64,000 nt of DNA, taken from contig VXAZ01000560.1 of NCBI GenBank assembly GCA_013399875.1, positions 2,903,789 through 2,967,788 of the forward strand, given 5' to 3'. Every line of letters starts with the position of its first letter. The first letter of the stretch is position 1. Source of the DNA: Gymnorhina tibicen (taxonomy: Eukaryota; Chordata; Aves; Passeriformes; Artamidae). Positions 13,301 to 24,382 of this stretch are shown one piece after another. The position numbers and the translations under genes were made by a program. Below the pieces are notes generated by a model. It was not told where the DNA came from. It did no database searches and was given only the letters and a program-made list of their open reading frames with translations.

Positions 13301-15065
13301 ACATCCTGCAACTGGCTCTCACCTGCTTCTGCTGCAAATCACAAAAAATGATGGCCATTTTTGACCGGCCAGCAGTGCCCCTGTGTCTGACCATGCAGGC
13401 ACTGCACGCAGATATTAATTACAGTGCTGTTAATTCAACGTGTGCTCGTGTGAAGCTGAGACCTTATCAAATCCTCCAAGTGCCCAGCCACTGAATTTGA
13501 AAGCCAGTGTGCCAAATGGGGTCTGGGCTTCCTGTCTCCTCGACACTCAGCAGGTTATTTATGACTTTTTTTGGGGGGTGGTGTGATGGGCTTTCCTTTA
13601 AGCCTGGAGGGAGCAGCCAGCCCAGTCCTGGTTATCATTCCCACCCAGCTGACAGCGAGGTCTTTGCTCTGGTCTTTGTAGCAGCACAGCAGCCGTGGCA
13701 ACCAGTCCCACATCCCAAGCATTTTGAGGGCTTCCAAGGCTTTTCTGCAAAGCCCACCACCCTTTAAAATGCTACTTTCTGAAGGGAAAGTCACAAACAG
13801 CGTGGTAAAATGCTGATAAGCAGGTCTGGTCAGTAACCACTGGGTGCATTTGTGTTCTGAGTGATGCTCAGGGAGTAATTTTGGACGGCTGGCGAGCTGA
13901 TGGCAGGCAGCAAAACTCCTTTGAAGTCGATAGCTGTGAATCAGTTTGGTGTTAGCAGGCTTCTGGAGCGGCTCTTTGATCACTGATCAGATGGCCCTTG
14001 CTTTTTGGGGAGCTGCTTCTCCCTGAATCCAAGCGCTGGGTCGAGGATCCCTGTGCCAGGCTGTGCTGCCCTTGGTCCTGCCCAGGCACGTCACGGGAGG
14101 TTTGTGCCTCTGGGAGTTTCTAATCTAGGGAGACGGGAGCGTGAGGGAGCAGCATCACCTCCGTGCGTGGGCAGGCGCTGGAGCCCGGCGAGGGCACACT
14201 TTGAAGGCAGTGTTTCCAGTACAGAGGCACCCGGGTGCCCACTGGGGCTTTCAGAGCAGCTGAGGTACCTCTAATTCCTTCCTGAATTCCCCGTTGGAGC
14301 TGCAAACTTCAGCGCTTCTGCCGGTCGTGCCAGGCCATCACCAGCCTCCCAAAGTATCTTGAAATCAGATCCTCAGCGACTGTGGAGGAGTCTGTGACTG
14401 CCAGGGCTTGGGCTGAAGTGTGTCCCTAGGGCATGTGTGCACCTGTCCTGGAGCTTCCCACCCTAACTGCTATGAAAACTTCCTTGGGTGGCTCTGTTCT
14501 GGTGCTTCCATGTTCTGCAGAAAAAGGAAACAGCCCTGGATTCCCCCACTGCAGCAGGAGCTGGCTTCCCCTTTCCCAGAATAAGAGCTGGAGTTTTTCA
14601 GGTTAAGGATATGGAGGAAAAGCTGTGCTAAGGCATCTGCCGGTTGATAATACATAACGAAAGTGGATAATTCTCAAAGGAAGGGCTTGGAGGGGCTTTT
14701 ATCCTACTCATACTTGCCAGGCTGAGAAAAAACTCCCTTTGCTGCCTGACCACAAGAGGCTGTGCTTTTAGTCGAGAACTCGGGGGGGGTTTTGGAGTTT
14801 TTTTCTTACTAACTCTTACAAAAATTTGCAGCATCAGTTACTATCTTCTCAAATAATTCCATTTTTTTCCCCCCCACGTAATCTGGGCTGGATATTTTTT
14901 CATCCAGCACTCCTGGTTTCTTGACCGTCCCTGCAGCTTTAGCATGCAGCTGTCATTCTGCTGCAGCTCCCACAAAGCGGCTGAAAACCAAGGTAACAGC
15001 AACATTTTGAGTGAAGGGGATGAAATGTGGGATAGGTTCAGCGTATTTCTTTGTCATTGTTGGAG

Positions 15066-15092
15066 TCCTATTCAGTCTGGAACTGAATAGGA
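15066..15092. repeat. perfect 11-bp inverted repeat, 5-base loop
   Basis: Arm TCCTATTCAGT at 15066-15076 is the exact reverse complement of 15082-15092, with CTGGA between. Weak pairing continues outward after two mismatches. The stem is too short for a standard microRNA precursor. Confidence 0.85.
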
Positions 15093-16191
15093 GGCTGATT
15101 AGCATGTGGAAGCATTTCTAAAGCATTGGGCTGTGAGGGTTGGGTGGTTTGGATTTTTTTTTTTTCCTTAAAGGAGAAGTTTTGTGGCATTTATTTTTCT
15201 GACTGAACTGGTATGAATCTCTGTCAAATGCAAAAACCGTGGAAAAGCCGGATGGCGTTTTGGAGAAAGCCTGTTTTGATAAATCACCATGGGCGCAAAG
15301 AAGTTTTCCAGTGCATAAAACTCTCAGAGCCACTGCAGAATCTAGGCATGCAGCATGTTTGAAATTGCCAGACCAGTGGGATGGTGTTTGGGATACATCA
15401 GGATTGTGGATATAACAACAGGTACTTTGCTTTTGCTCTCGCTGAAGTTTTCTGCTGCAAGTGGGTATTGGGTCCACAGTCTGAAAATCCACCTGCTTAA
15501 AGCTCAGCGTTTTGCTTTCACAGGAAAAGATGGAACACTGAGGTCGATTAAAAAGCTACCTGCAAGTGAAAAACAGCTTCTCCCCCTGTGAAATTGCTTC
15601 AAGTCCTGGGCCTGAGGCTGGTTTTGGAGAAGAGGGTTTTCCCTTTAGTGTCAGGGTGAGGTGTCAGGCTGATGTTCTCATTAACTCCCTTGCTGCAAGA
15701 TCTGCTGTATTTTCTCTGAGGGGTGAAATTATTGCCTTGGTTCTGTTTGTGGGTCTCAGCTGGGTCACTGCTAGAGCAGAGGTCCTTCCCTGGGAGTACC
15801 GTATCTCTGCCTGCTGTGGGAACGCAGGATTTTGGGGCATTTGCAAGTCCCAAGAGAGACATGAGACCCTGTTGCCTGTCAGGGGCTGTGTGGATGTACC
15901 ACACTTGTGCCCTGAGCTTGCAGACAGAGTGGGCAGTGCAAGAAAATTCATTTTATTTCTGTGCATAGTGAGTGATGGACTTGAGGTCTGTCTTGAAGGC
16001 CTCAGTGAGTGATGGCCTTGGGGCTGCATGGAAAGCTCATGGCAGTACTTGGAGTCAGACCCTCTTGGTGATGCTGTATGGTCCAGAGCCCCTGCCTGGG
16101 TTTCTTTGATGCCTTGTCTGGTTTCCTTTCAATTATTCCAGTTGAAGAAAGGCAAAATGGTCAGCTCACAGGTGTGCCTCAGTGTCACACA

Positions 16192-16383
16192 ACGGAATGG
16201 TTTGGGTGGGAAGGGACCTTAAAGCTTGTCTTGTTTCTTGTTCAACCCCTTGCCATGGGCAGGGACACCTTCCACTATCCCAGGTTGCTCCAAGCCCCAT
16301 CCAACCTGGCCTTGAACACTTCCAGGGATGGGGCAGCCACAGCTTCTCTGGGCACCCTGTGCCAGGGCCTCACCACCCTCTGA
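16192..16383 (-). mobile_element. CR1 LINE 3' fragment, antisense
   Basis: The reverse complement of a CR1 end: GGAATGGTTTGGGTGGGAAG, then the GGGCAGGGACACCTTCCACT segment, and finally CTTCTCTGGGCACCCTGTGC. It is 5'-truncated and lies in intron 1. Confidence 0.9.
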
Positions 16384-16999
16384 GTAATGCCAGCTATTGA
16401 AGGCTGATTAAAGCTATTGTTTAATTAAGGAGAACTTAGCTCCTCTGTTCACAATTCATGATTAAAGGATCTTTTGAAGTAATTCTGCAATACTTTCCTG
16501 CTGCCTGCCTTTCTCTCCTTTATCGTGGAGAAAGTTCCTTGCGCTGAGCGCGCCCCAGCTCCGCGGGCTGGGCGCTGTTACGGGACCACAAACCTGCTGG
16601 CAGATCTGGCTGCTGCCAAAGGCATCCCAACACTAAAGAGCCCTGCAGAGGGGTGGAAGGGAGTTCAATCTCAGGATACGCTGATTTGGAAAGGGAATCC
16701 AAACAAAGAGGCTTTTCAGCACAGGCTGAGGCTTGGCTTCTCTCAAGGGCAGTTTGGGCTTGGGGAAGCATCCGGGAGGCGGCGAGCGGAGCAGGAGTAC
16801 ATGAGCTGGATGCCGCGTGGTGTAAGGTTTCCCAGCACAGCCTGGTTTTGTGTTACAGGCTGGGGAACTGGCTGTAAGTTCTCCTCTCCTCTCCTTTCTT
16901 TTCCTTTTTTTTTTTTTTCCTTTTCACCCCCTGGTTTTTTTTTATTTTTATTTCTGTTGGAAACAAAGGAGAGGTTTAGGCCTTTTTTTTTTTTTTTTT

Positions 17000-17032
17000 N
17001 NNNNNNNNNNNNNNNNNNNNNNNNNNNNNNNN
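17000..17032. other. assembly gap (33 N) between homopolymers
   Basis: The gap is preceded by a 17-base T run, followed by A6 and G6, and then by a T run of more than 25 bases. The bases immediately around it are likely unreliable. Confidence 0.95.
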
Positions 17033-17051
17033 AAAAAAGGGGGGTTTTGGG

Positions 17052-17083
<32 letters not shown>

Positions 17084-18328
17084 AAAGGTTCTCATCCCCT
17101 GCAGGTTTGGCGGTGCCTCTTCGGTGTTGATGCTGGAGGGTTGACCTGGAGAAACCCTTTGCAGGGTCCCACGCCGGCCTCACAGGGATGTTTTATTTTG
17201 CTCAGAAAGCTCAGCCCTCTCAGGGGCTCACCGAGGGCACTCTGGCAGGAGCCGGCGTTCCTGAGGGGACAGGCACCTCGTAAAGAAGTTCTGGCTCAGA
17301 TAAGAAGTGAAATGAGGTGGATGCTGGGGCACCTTCTCCGCAGCGGGAGGGATGCACAGTGGAGGGGTTGTCTGCCAGGCCCCCCGTTCCCGTGGCAGCC
17401 CTGTCTCCCGCTGTGACACCTCTGGTGCCACCACGTTCCCGTGAGGTGCCAGGAAGAGCCGAGCAGGGAGGAGGTGCTACCAACCATCCCAACCAACCAG
17501 TTGGGGTTTTTTATAGGCACCAGATGGTTTTAATAGACGAAAGCTGAACTCCTTATGACCCTTCCCCACAGACGTTGTTTGTTGTTTTGTAATTGTGGCC
17601 AGGACGGAACCCTGTTCCAGAACCTGCAGTGAATGGGGAGCTTTGGTGCCTTCTTCTCCCATCCCACCATAAACCCCCCACTACCCCCATGCTCCTCTGC
17701 CTGCCCTGACTTCAAATGATCCAGGGGAAGCTGCTGGGCATGGAAAACCTGAGGCTTTCCACTGATCCCTGGCTAAAGAGATTAGCAAGAGTACAAGCTG
17801 GAAGAAACCGAAACATCTAAAAGCAAAGCACAAGGAAGCAATAAAATGTCAGGCCATGTTTTCCCTGCTGGTTGATTAAAAATTCTCCTGATAAGCAGGA
17901 AAGCTTTCATGGCTGGACAAGACCTGTATCGTGTCAAATGCAATGAAAGGTTTATTAGAGAAGGATAAAGCAGTGCGAGCGTTGGGTTGTACTCGCAGCC
18001 CTCCTGGAATTGTTATCCCCCGGGGCTGAGGGGCAGTGCTTTTTGGGGAAGAGAAAGTCAAGCAGAAAGAAATGAGGCCTGGGTCTCCATGCTTCCCATG
18101 GGGAAACCCTCAGCAGTGGCAAACCAGTGAGCTTTGGAGACCTGTGCCCAGTCAGTGCCAAGATGCTCCACTGGGCCCATGGTTTCCTTCTAGCCTGAGA
18201 AATCTTCCTGGGATCAAACACAAGACAGGAATGACAAAACAGGAAAACAAAGGGCTCACTTCCATGCTGTTGTGTTTGACTTCCCAAGGTTTTAATTGCC
18301 AAGGGCTGCATTGGGAGCCAGCTGGCTG

Positions 18329-18388
18329 CAAAGGGATGCAGATCTCCAGTAGGAGAGGCAAAGGGATGCAGATTTCAAGTAAGAGAAG
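18329..18388. repeat. 30-bp tandem duplication
   Basis: Two adjacent copies share CAAAGGGATGCAGAT, then diverge slightly (CTCCAGTAGGAGAGG versus TTCAAGTAAGAGAAG). They are in intron 1. Confidence 0.85.
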
Positions 18389-18883
18389 AAAGGCTCTTTT
18401 TTGTTGTGGGTTTTTTTTTTTTAATCTTTTGTCAGACATGCAGTCTTGTGTACATTTCCCCTCCAAAAAATAAATTATCGCTTTTAGTTACCTGCTTCCT
18501 CAGCTCCCCCAGCTGCTGTTAAAGCTCCTGCTGTTATTGTTTTGCTACCTGCAGGAGTAAGAGGGTGAAGGAAGCAGGAAAGGCAAGTGTGGAGTGCAAA
18601 TGGTACCTCAGTTTTAGAATTTTTCTCCTTGGAGCAGAAAACCTCTGCTTTTTACAAAGAGAAAACACAGTAGGTGGTTTAACTTGGAAGCCCTTGGCCC
18701 GTGCTCCAAGAGATGTGCATTTCCCTGCAGATGTGGTATACACAGTGTCAGCAGGATTGGGCCCGCCAGTGTGTGGCCCTGGGAACAGGCTGGACAATCC
18801 CAATTTTACTGCCAAAACCTTGTTTTTGTATGATAACTCGAAAAGAGGGGAGAAAAGGCCAGCTTAAAAAAAAAGAATCGATG

Positions 18884-18912
18884 GTAATGATAATGATAAT
18901 AATAATAATAAA
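18884..18912. repeat. (AAT)n-type microsatellite
   Basis: Imperfect AATGAT units grading into pure AAT repeats. Confidence 0.9.
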
Positions 18913-19446
18913 GAAGCATGGGATATTTGGCACTCCGGGTGTATAAATCTCGACATCAGCTACCTGTGAATCATCCAGCAGCACGTTAATTGGTACCCCT
19001 CAGTAGATGAGGATTTGGCACCAGGTCTGCATGTAATTACAAGCCACACACAGAAGGACACAGGCAGCTAATGAACTCCTGCCAAACTCCAGCTCCGCTT
19101 CTGCGGCTTTTGAAGTCCGCTGGTCTTTCAGCGTTTTGTATGGTAAGCACTGAAAGGCATCAAATCACTCCTTTGACAGTGCTTAGAAAGGGTTGGTTTG
19201 TTGAATAACCCAGTCCCTCCAAAGTCCCAAATCTGAGAACTGGAGCATCTATAGGCTCCTTTCTCAACAGAGCAGTAAATAGGCTGGAAATAGAGGACAC
19301 CCCTGAGGAGCTGCCGAGCTCCTGCCTCGCTGACAGGAGCCAGAGGGCTCCGGTTGCCACGATGGGCTGCAAGAAAAGAAACTATTTCCACTTAAAAAAA
19401 ATACTTCAAAACAATCCCACCATTGGGATGCTTTTTTCCCCCCCCA

Positions 19447-19471
19447 AGCCTCAGTTTTTCAAACTGAGGCT
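19447..19471. repeat. perfect 11-bp inverted repeat, 3-base loop
   Basis: Arm AGCCTCAGTTT at 19447-19457 and its exact reverse complement at 19461-19471 flank TTC. It sits directly after a C homopolymer. Confidence 0.85.
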
Positions 19472-21735
19472 GTGAGCAGCGTCTCTTACGGGTTTGCAGT
19501 CGCACTGAGTGAGGTGGTAAAAGGGTTTTTGGAGGGTTTCTGCCCTGTCAGGAGGGCAGGTCTTCGTGGTGCTGGCTTTGGAAGGTCGTGGTGCTTTTTC
19601 GTGGATGCTTTGTTGCTGGGATGGGATTCGAGCCTGAGCCCTTCTCTTCTTTTCATGTCTGAGGTGACAAAGGGAGTAGTTGTTGAGATAAAAAACAATT
19701 TCCATGAAAACCTGCGATTTTCAGGCAAACATACCAGGCGGGTTTCATGGCAGTACCATGGTGAAGAGGAATAATGCAGCTTGGCACGAAGCCCTTCCAA
19801 AAAAAAAAAAGAAGGGGGGGGGGGAGGAGAGGAAACAGAAGAGCCTTTGTCAAAATTAACTGCAATAAAGAAAAAGGGACTCCTATTCCCTTGGGCTTCT
19901 TTAACCTTTTTTCCTCAGTTTATTCACACGTTCCTTGACAGCAGGGCACAGCATTGTTGCAGGAGGCTGGAAATGGAAATTGGGAGTTCTCCGTGTTTGG
20001 TTTTAAAAGGCACGGTACATGTTGTGTCCCTCGAGTCAGCGTGAATAGAGCCTTGGCCCTTGCCCGTGCCTTTCGGATGTGGCCCAATTCATCCTGTCCC
20101 TTGAAGAAACAGGGTTATGAGATGTCACCTGGCTGCAAAACGCAGCCGTAGTGGGGAGGTTTGGGCTGGGCATGGGAAAGGGGCTGGGGTGACGATGTGG
20201 CTGAGCCCACCCTGGCTGGCCCTGTGCTTGCGGAACAGGGTGGTGAAGTTTTCAGCGTTACTGTCACACTGGATTTGCAGAATTTTCAGTTTCACCCAGA
20301 AGTCCGAGATGGTGTGCAGCATGGAACCATGCTGTCCCAAAAATTTCTGTTTGGCTTTCGGGGGCACAAATAATTCGTAAGATCTCGTCCAGGGGCAGAT
20401 GGACCAGGGTAGGTCCTTGTGAGCGGCATGAGGTGGACTCCTCTTGTCACTGCGGGTGATGTCTTCCCTCCAAAATACCCCTTTCCCAGCTGCTTTCCAC
20501 CAGAGTAACTCAAACTTCTCTGGGCAACAAGGTGTCAGCATGGCCAAGGCAGCAGCTGTCATACCTCCTCCTTCCCCTGCAAAGTCTCCCTTTTCCTGTA
20601 ATACAAGTCTGTTTTAATTAGGAGCGTGATTTTTATTTACTTTTTAATATTGCCCAGGTACCGGCACAGTCTCAGTTATATCATGTATTGCATCGTGTAT
20701 ACACTAGGATGCCACTCTGCACAGTCAAAATGCAAGGAGGAGCAAGAAGAATGGTGATATTACACTTTTTTAACCCATTGATGAAACAGGCAGAGCCGTG
20801 CTGAGCTCTGCTCTGGGGACCACCAAGATCAACCCCCATCGCTTTAAGGGCCTTTGGATCACTTCCACCCACGTCTCTCTGCCTTTCAGCACTCTGGGCC
20901 GTGCTTTATGTCCTGGAAACTCTACCGAATCGCGACTACCGAGGGGGAAAAGCTTCATTTCCAGCTAATCAAGGGAGTTGTGTAATACCATTTTCTCCTG
21001 GGGAACTTCCAGAAAAAAGAAAGGAGGAGAGGAAGGGGAGGGGGAAAGGGGGGGTATTACATAAAGCAAGTATATTAAGAGGAAATAAATTATGAATTAA
21101 AAGTGATTAGTGAACTTTTAAGGAAGAGGTCAGAAGTGCTTTTTGGAATACAAACTTTTTAAGCTTCCAGAGCTTGTATTGGGTTACAGAGTTATAACCC
21201 GGCCTTATTTGTGCAGGTGGCTGCTGCTTCAAATCCGAAGAAGGATTTTGCATTTACAATAGGTACATTGACAGAACTGGGTCAAAAAGCTACTGGTGGC
21301 AGGCTCAGGGCTATGGCCAGGGGCTCTGCTGCCTCCTGCACAGGGGCAGTTTCTCCCAAAAACGTGCTTAATTACAGTGGCACTGCCTGGCCATGGTGCT
21401 CAGGAAGATGTTTGGGAAGTTCAGCTATGAAGTTTGATGAATTTTTATTTAAGAGACCTAACATTGACCGGGTTAATTGGCTTCATTTTTCCTTCATACT
21501 CTTTGTGTCTTTACTGATTTAAAAATAATAGAATTTTGTTGACTGCATTGCACTGGCTACAGTTTTATATTTCCACTTGTTCTTGTTATGTTTCGGGGTG
21601 GCCATGCAAAGAGGAGGAAACAGGGCTTGTATGTGGGAGTCTTTGGGGGCAAGAAGCTGAGATAAGGAGTTTTTGCTTGCTATTTTCTGTGTTAAAACAG
21701 CACCTACAGCTCAGAAAATTTTCTTCTTGAATAGA

Positions 21736-21869
21736 GGTGATGAAGTGGTTGGATGGGGCCCTGAGCAACCTGATCCAGTGGGTGACATCCCTTCCCATGA
21801 GTTGCAACTAGGTGATCTTCACAGTTCCTTCCAACCCAACCCCTTCTATCATTCTATGATTCTTTATGA
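21736..21869 (+). mobile_element. CR1 LINE 3' fragment, sense, short
   Basis: This is a short end fragment: GGTTGGATGGGGCCCTGAGC, then GTTCCTTCCAACCCAACCCC and a terminal ATTCTATG octamer followed by a diverged one. It is more diverged than the 1575-1917 copy. Confidence 0.85.
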
Positions 21870-23025
21870 GTAGAACAGAGTTGTTATGACGTGGGGAAAT
21901 ATTTGGGTTCACCCAGCCAGTGGGATGACGGGGGGCAACTGTTCTGCTCACCCATCAGTTTGGCAGAAACCTCTCTGATTCCCCCCAAAAGAAACGGGGT
22001 GTTGAGTGTTGCTGGGGCTGGGCAGTGTTCTGGGCAGTGGCCTGAGCCCTTCCTCGAAGGCAGAGCCCGGAGGGGTTGGTGGTGAGAGGCTCGTTCCAAA
22101 CCCCGCTGACCAGCAGAGCAAACCCTGCTCGCTCCATTTGTAATTGAAAACATAGTAGTCACCGCAGTGTGTTTTTCACACGAGCTGTTTGCCTTCACCA
22201 TTGCAGAGTCCACAGGCACATCTTTATTTTTTTTTTAATTCTTTCCTTCTCTTCAAGCTGGGTCATCCTAGGTCAGGCTCGTCCTATCTGTGAGACTTCC
22301 AAAGCACATAGATGTTATGCAGAGGTGCCTCAAAAGGTGTTGGCACTTCGAGGTTTCCATGGGTGTTGCATTTTATCCCTTGCTGTAGACAATGTGAAAT
22401 GATGGCTTTGTTTCCATCAAGTTTGGCTCTGGATTCCTGTTGGTAATGTCTTTTATATTCACCCTCTCCAAATTTGCTGGTTGGCCAGTCTGGTTTAAAT
22501 CTCTTTTACCCCACAAATGCAGAATTTTATGTGGACCTGCATATTGTGGCGGAAGAGAGACCTTTTGTTCTTGTTAATGCATTCTTAAGTATTGAAAATT
22601 TATGTGCTCTTTATATTAAAGGTTTTTTAATGCATCTACTCACGCCAAACTCCCTTGAGGAGCAAGTCAACGCTCTTCGTAGAATTCCCTTCTCTTTCCT
22701 CCTTTGTATGAGGTCCTTACCTTTGAAAATAGGTAACAGGTGCTCACTAAAAGCACTTTTTCTCCCAGAAAAAAAACAGTGGCAGCATTCCTGTTCATCT
22801 GGAGCTCTTGGAGCATGAGGCTGGCACGTTGTGCTCCAGCCACATCAGGAAGTGTTTCTACTCTTGGTTTCAAATCCAGAGGAATTTGCAGTGCAAGAGG
22901 ATAATTTGGCATTTGGCTTAAAATATCTGTGACCAAGAACCTTTTAATAATAATATTCTCCCAGGATGGCTGGGTCAGTAAATATGCTCTGGGCTGCACA
23001 GAGGGGTATTAACCATGAAGGATGA

Positions 23026-23153
23026 GAATCATGGAATGATTTGGGTTGGAAGAGACCTTAAGGCTTGTCTTGTTCATGGGCAAGGACACTTTCCACTAGA
23101 CCAGGTTGCTCAAAGTCCCATCCAGCCTGGCCTTGGACACTTCCAGGGATGGG
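23026..23153 (-). mobile_element. CR1 LINE 3' fragment, antisense
   Basis: Starts GAATCATGGAATGATTTGGG and continues through CCACTAGACCAGGTTGCTCA to CTTCCAGGGATGGG. This is the antisense CR1 end, short and inside intron 1. Confidence 0.9.
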
Positions 23154-24353
23154 TTTGGGCAGCAGGCAGAGACACCTGTCATTTCTGCCACTACCTTTGG
23201 TTCCTTTTAAAGGCACTTCTCAAATACCTCTGCAGCCTGGGGTCATCATCATTATGGGGTTGTCCATATAGAAAATAAATATTTTTGGCGTTCTTCTTGT
23301 TTGCTATTGCACTAGCAGGCCTGAGAAGATGTTTTTGTGCAGTGTTCCTGATTAACCAGTTCTTACTAAAACAAACAAACAAACCCCAAAAAGTAAGGAC
23401 CCAGAAAATCTCATCATCTAGGTCAAAATTCCTGTGTCTGTGCACTAGGAAGTCTTTTGGGCTCTGTAGCATCTGGTGGGCCTAAAATGGTGAGGTTTGC
23501 TTTGAAGTTCCTTTGATTTGGCTGAAAAATAATAATAAAGTGGACAAAACTGTCACTCTCTTCATAGGAAGGACACAAGACTGATTAACACAGCTGGGGC
23601 AAATGTTCATGGGAGTTACATGAATGAACCTACAGCAAGTAGAACATTGACTAATTTTTTTTTTTTTGTGGAAATCAACCCATTGTGTCCTAGAACTTTT
23701 CCAAACAGGTCAAATCAGAGAAACGCAATATATACGGATCCTTGTTTGTAGGTTCTTTAGTACTCTAAAGCAGGTACCTGTTTTACTGTAAAGTCTAGGG
23801 TTTGTTTGTGTGGAGAACTTTCTCTCCTCGTGTGTCTGTGTAGCTGAGAGTAGTGGAACTGTAATAGAGTTGAATGGGAATCTGTTTTGCAAACAAAGAC
23901 ATTAGATGTGTTTCCAAAATACAGGCAGATGCAGAGATCAGTCTGCTGGACTGCTGGAGTCAAGGTGAAGCACAGTTAAGGCTGTGCAGGTAGTAAAGCA
24001 GCAGAGCTGATGGTTAGCACACTTGTCTCCTTGTCCTAGTAAATACATGGTCCTCAGGTGTCCAGAGTCACTCATAAAACGTGGGGATGGAGGCACATCA
24101 CTGATGCTTTCAAGACCTTTAAAAATCCAAATTTAATGGCTCAATCCAGGCTGCAGTAGGATCCTTATTTTGGCTGACACTGGGCTGTGGATCCGGTCCC
24201 TTGAGATTCTTTTCTTTAGCTGACCAGGCTCCCACCATTCCTTCAGATGCACCCAGTGCTGGTGCAGAGCTGGGCTCTGTTTTTGATTGACAGCACATGC
24301 CTGATAGGGCAGAAATGTGGAAATACTTCTATTCTTTGGGTTATTAAATTTTA

Positions 24354-24382
24354 TTTATATATATTTATATATATATATATAC
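24354..24382. repeat. (AT)n-type microsatellite
   Basis: An interrupted TA-dinucleotide run in intron 1. Confidence 0.88.
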
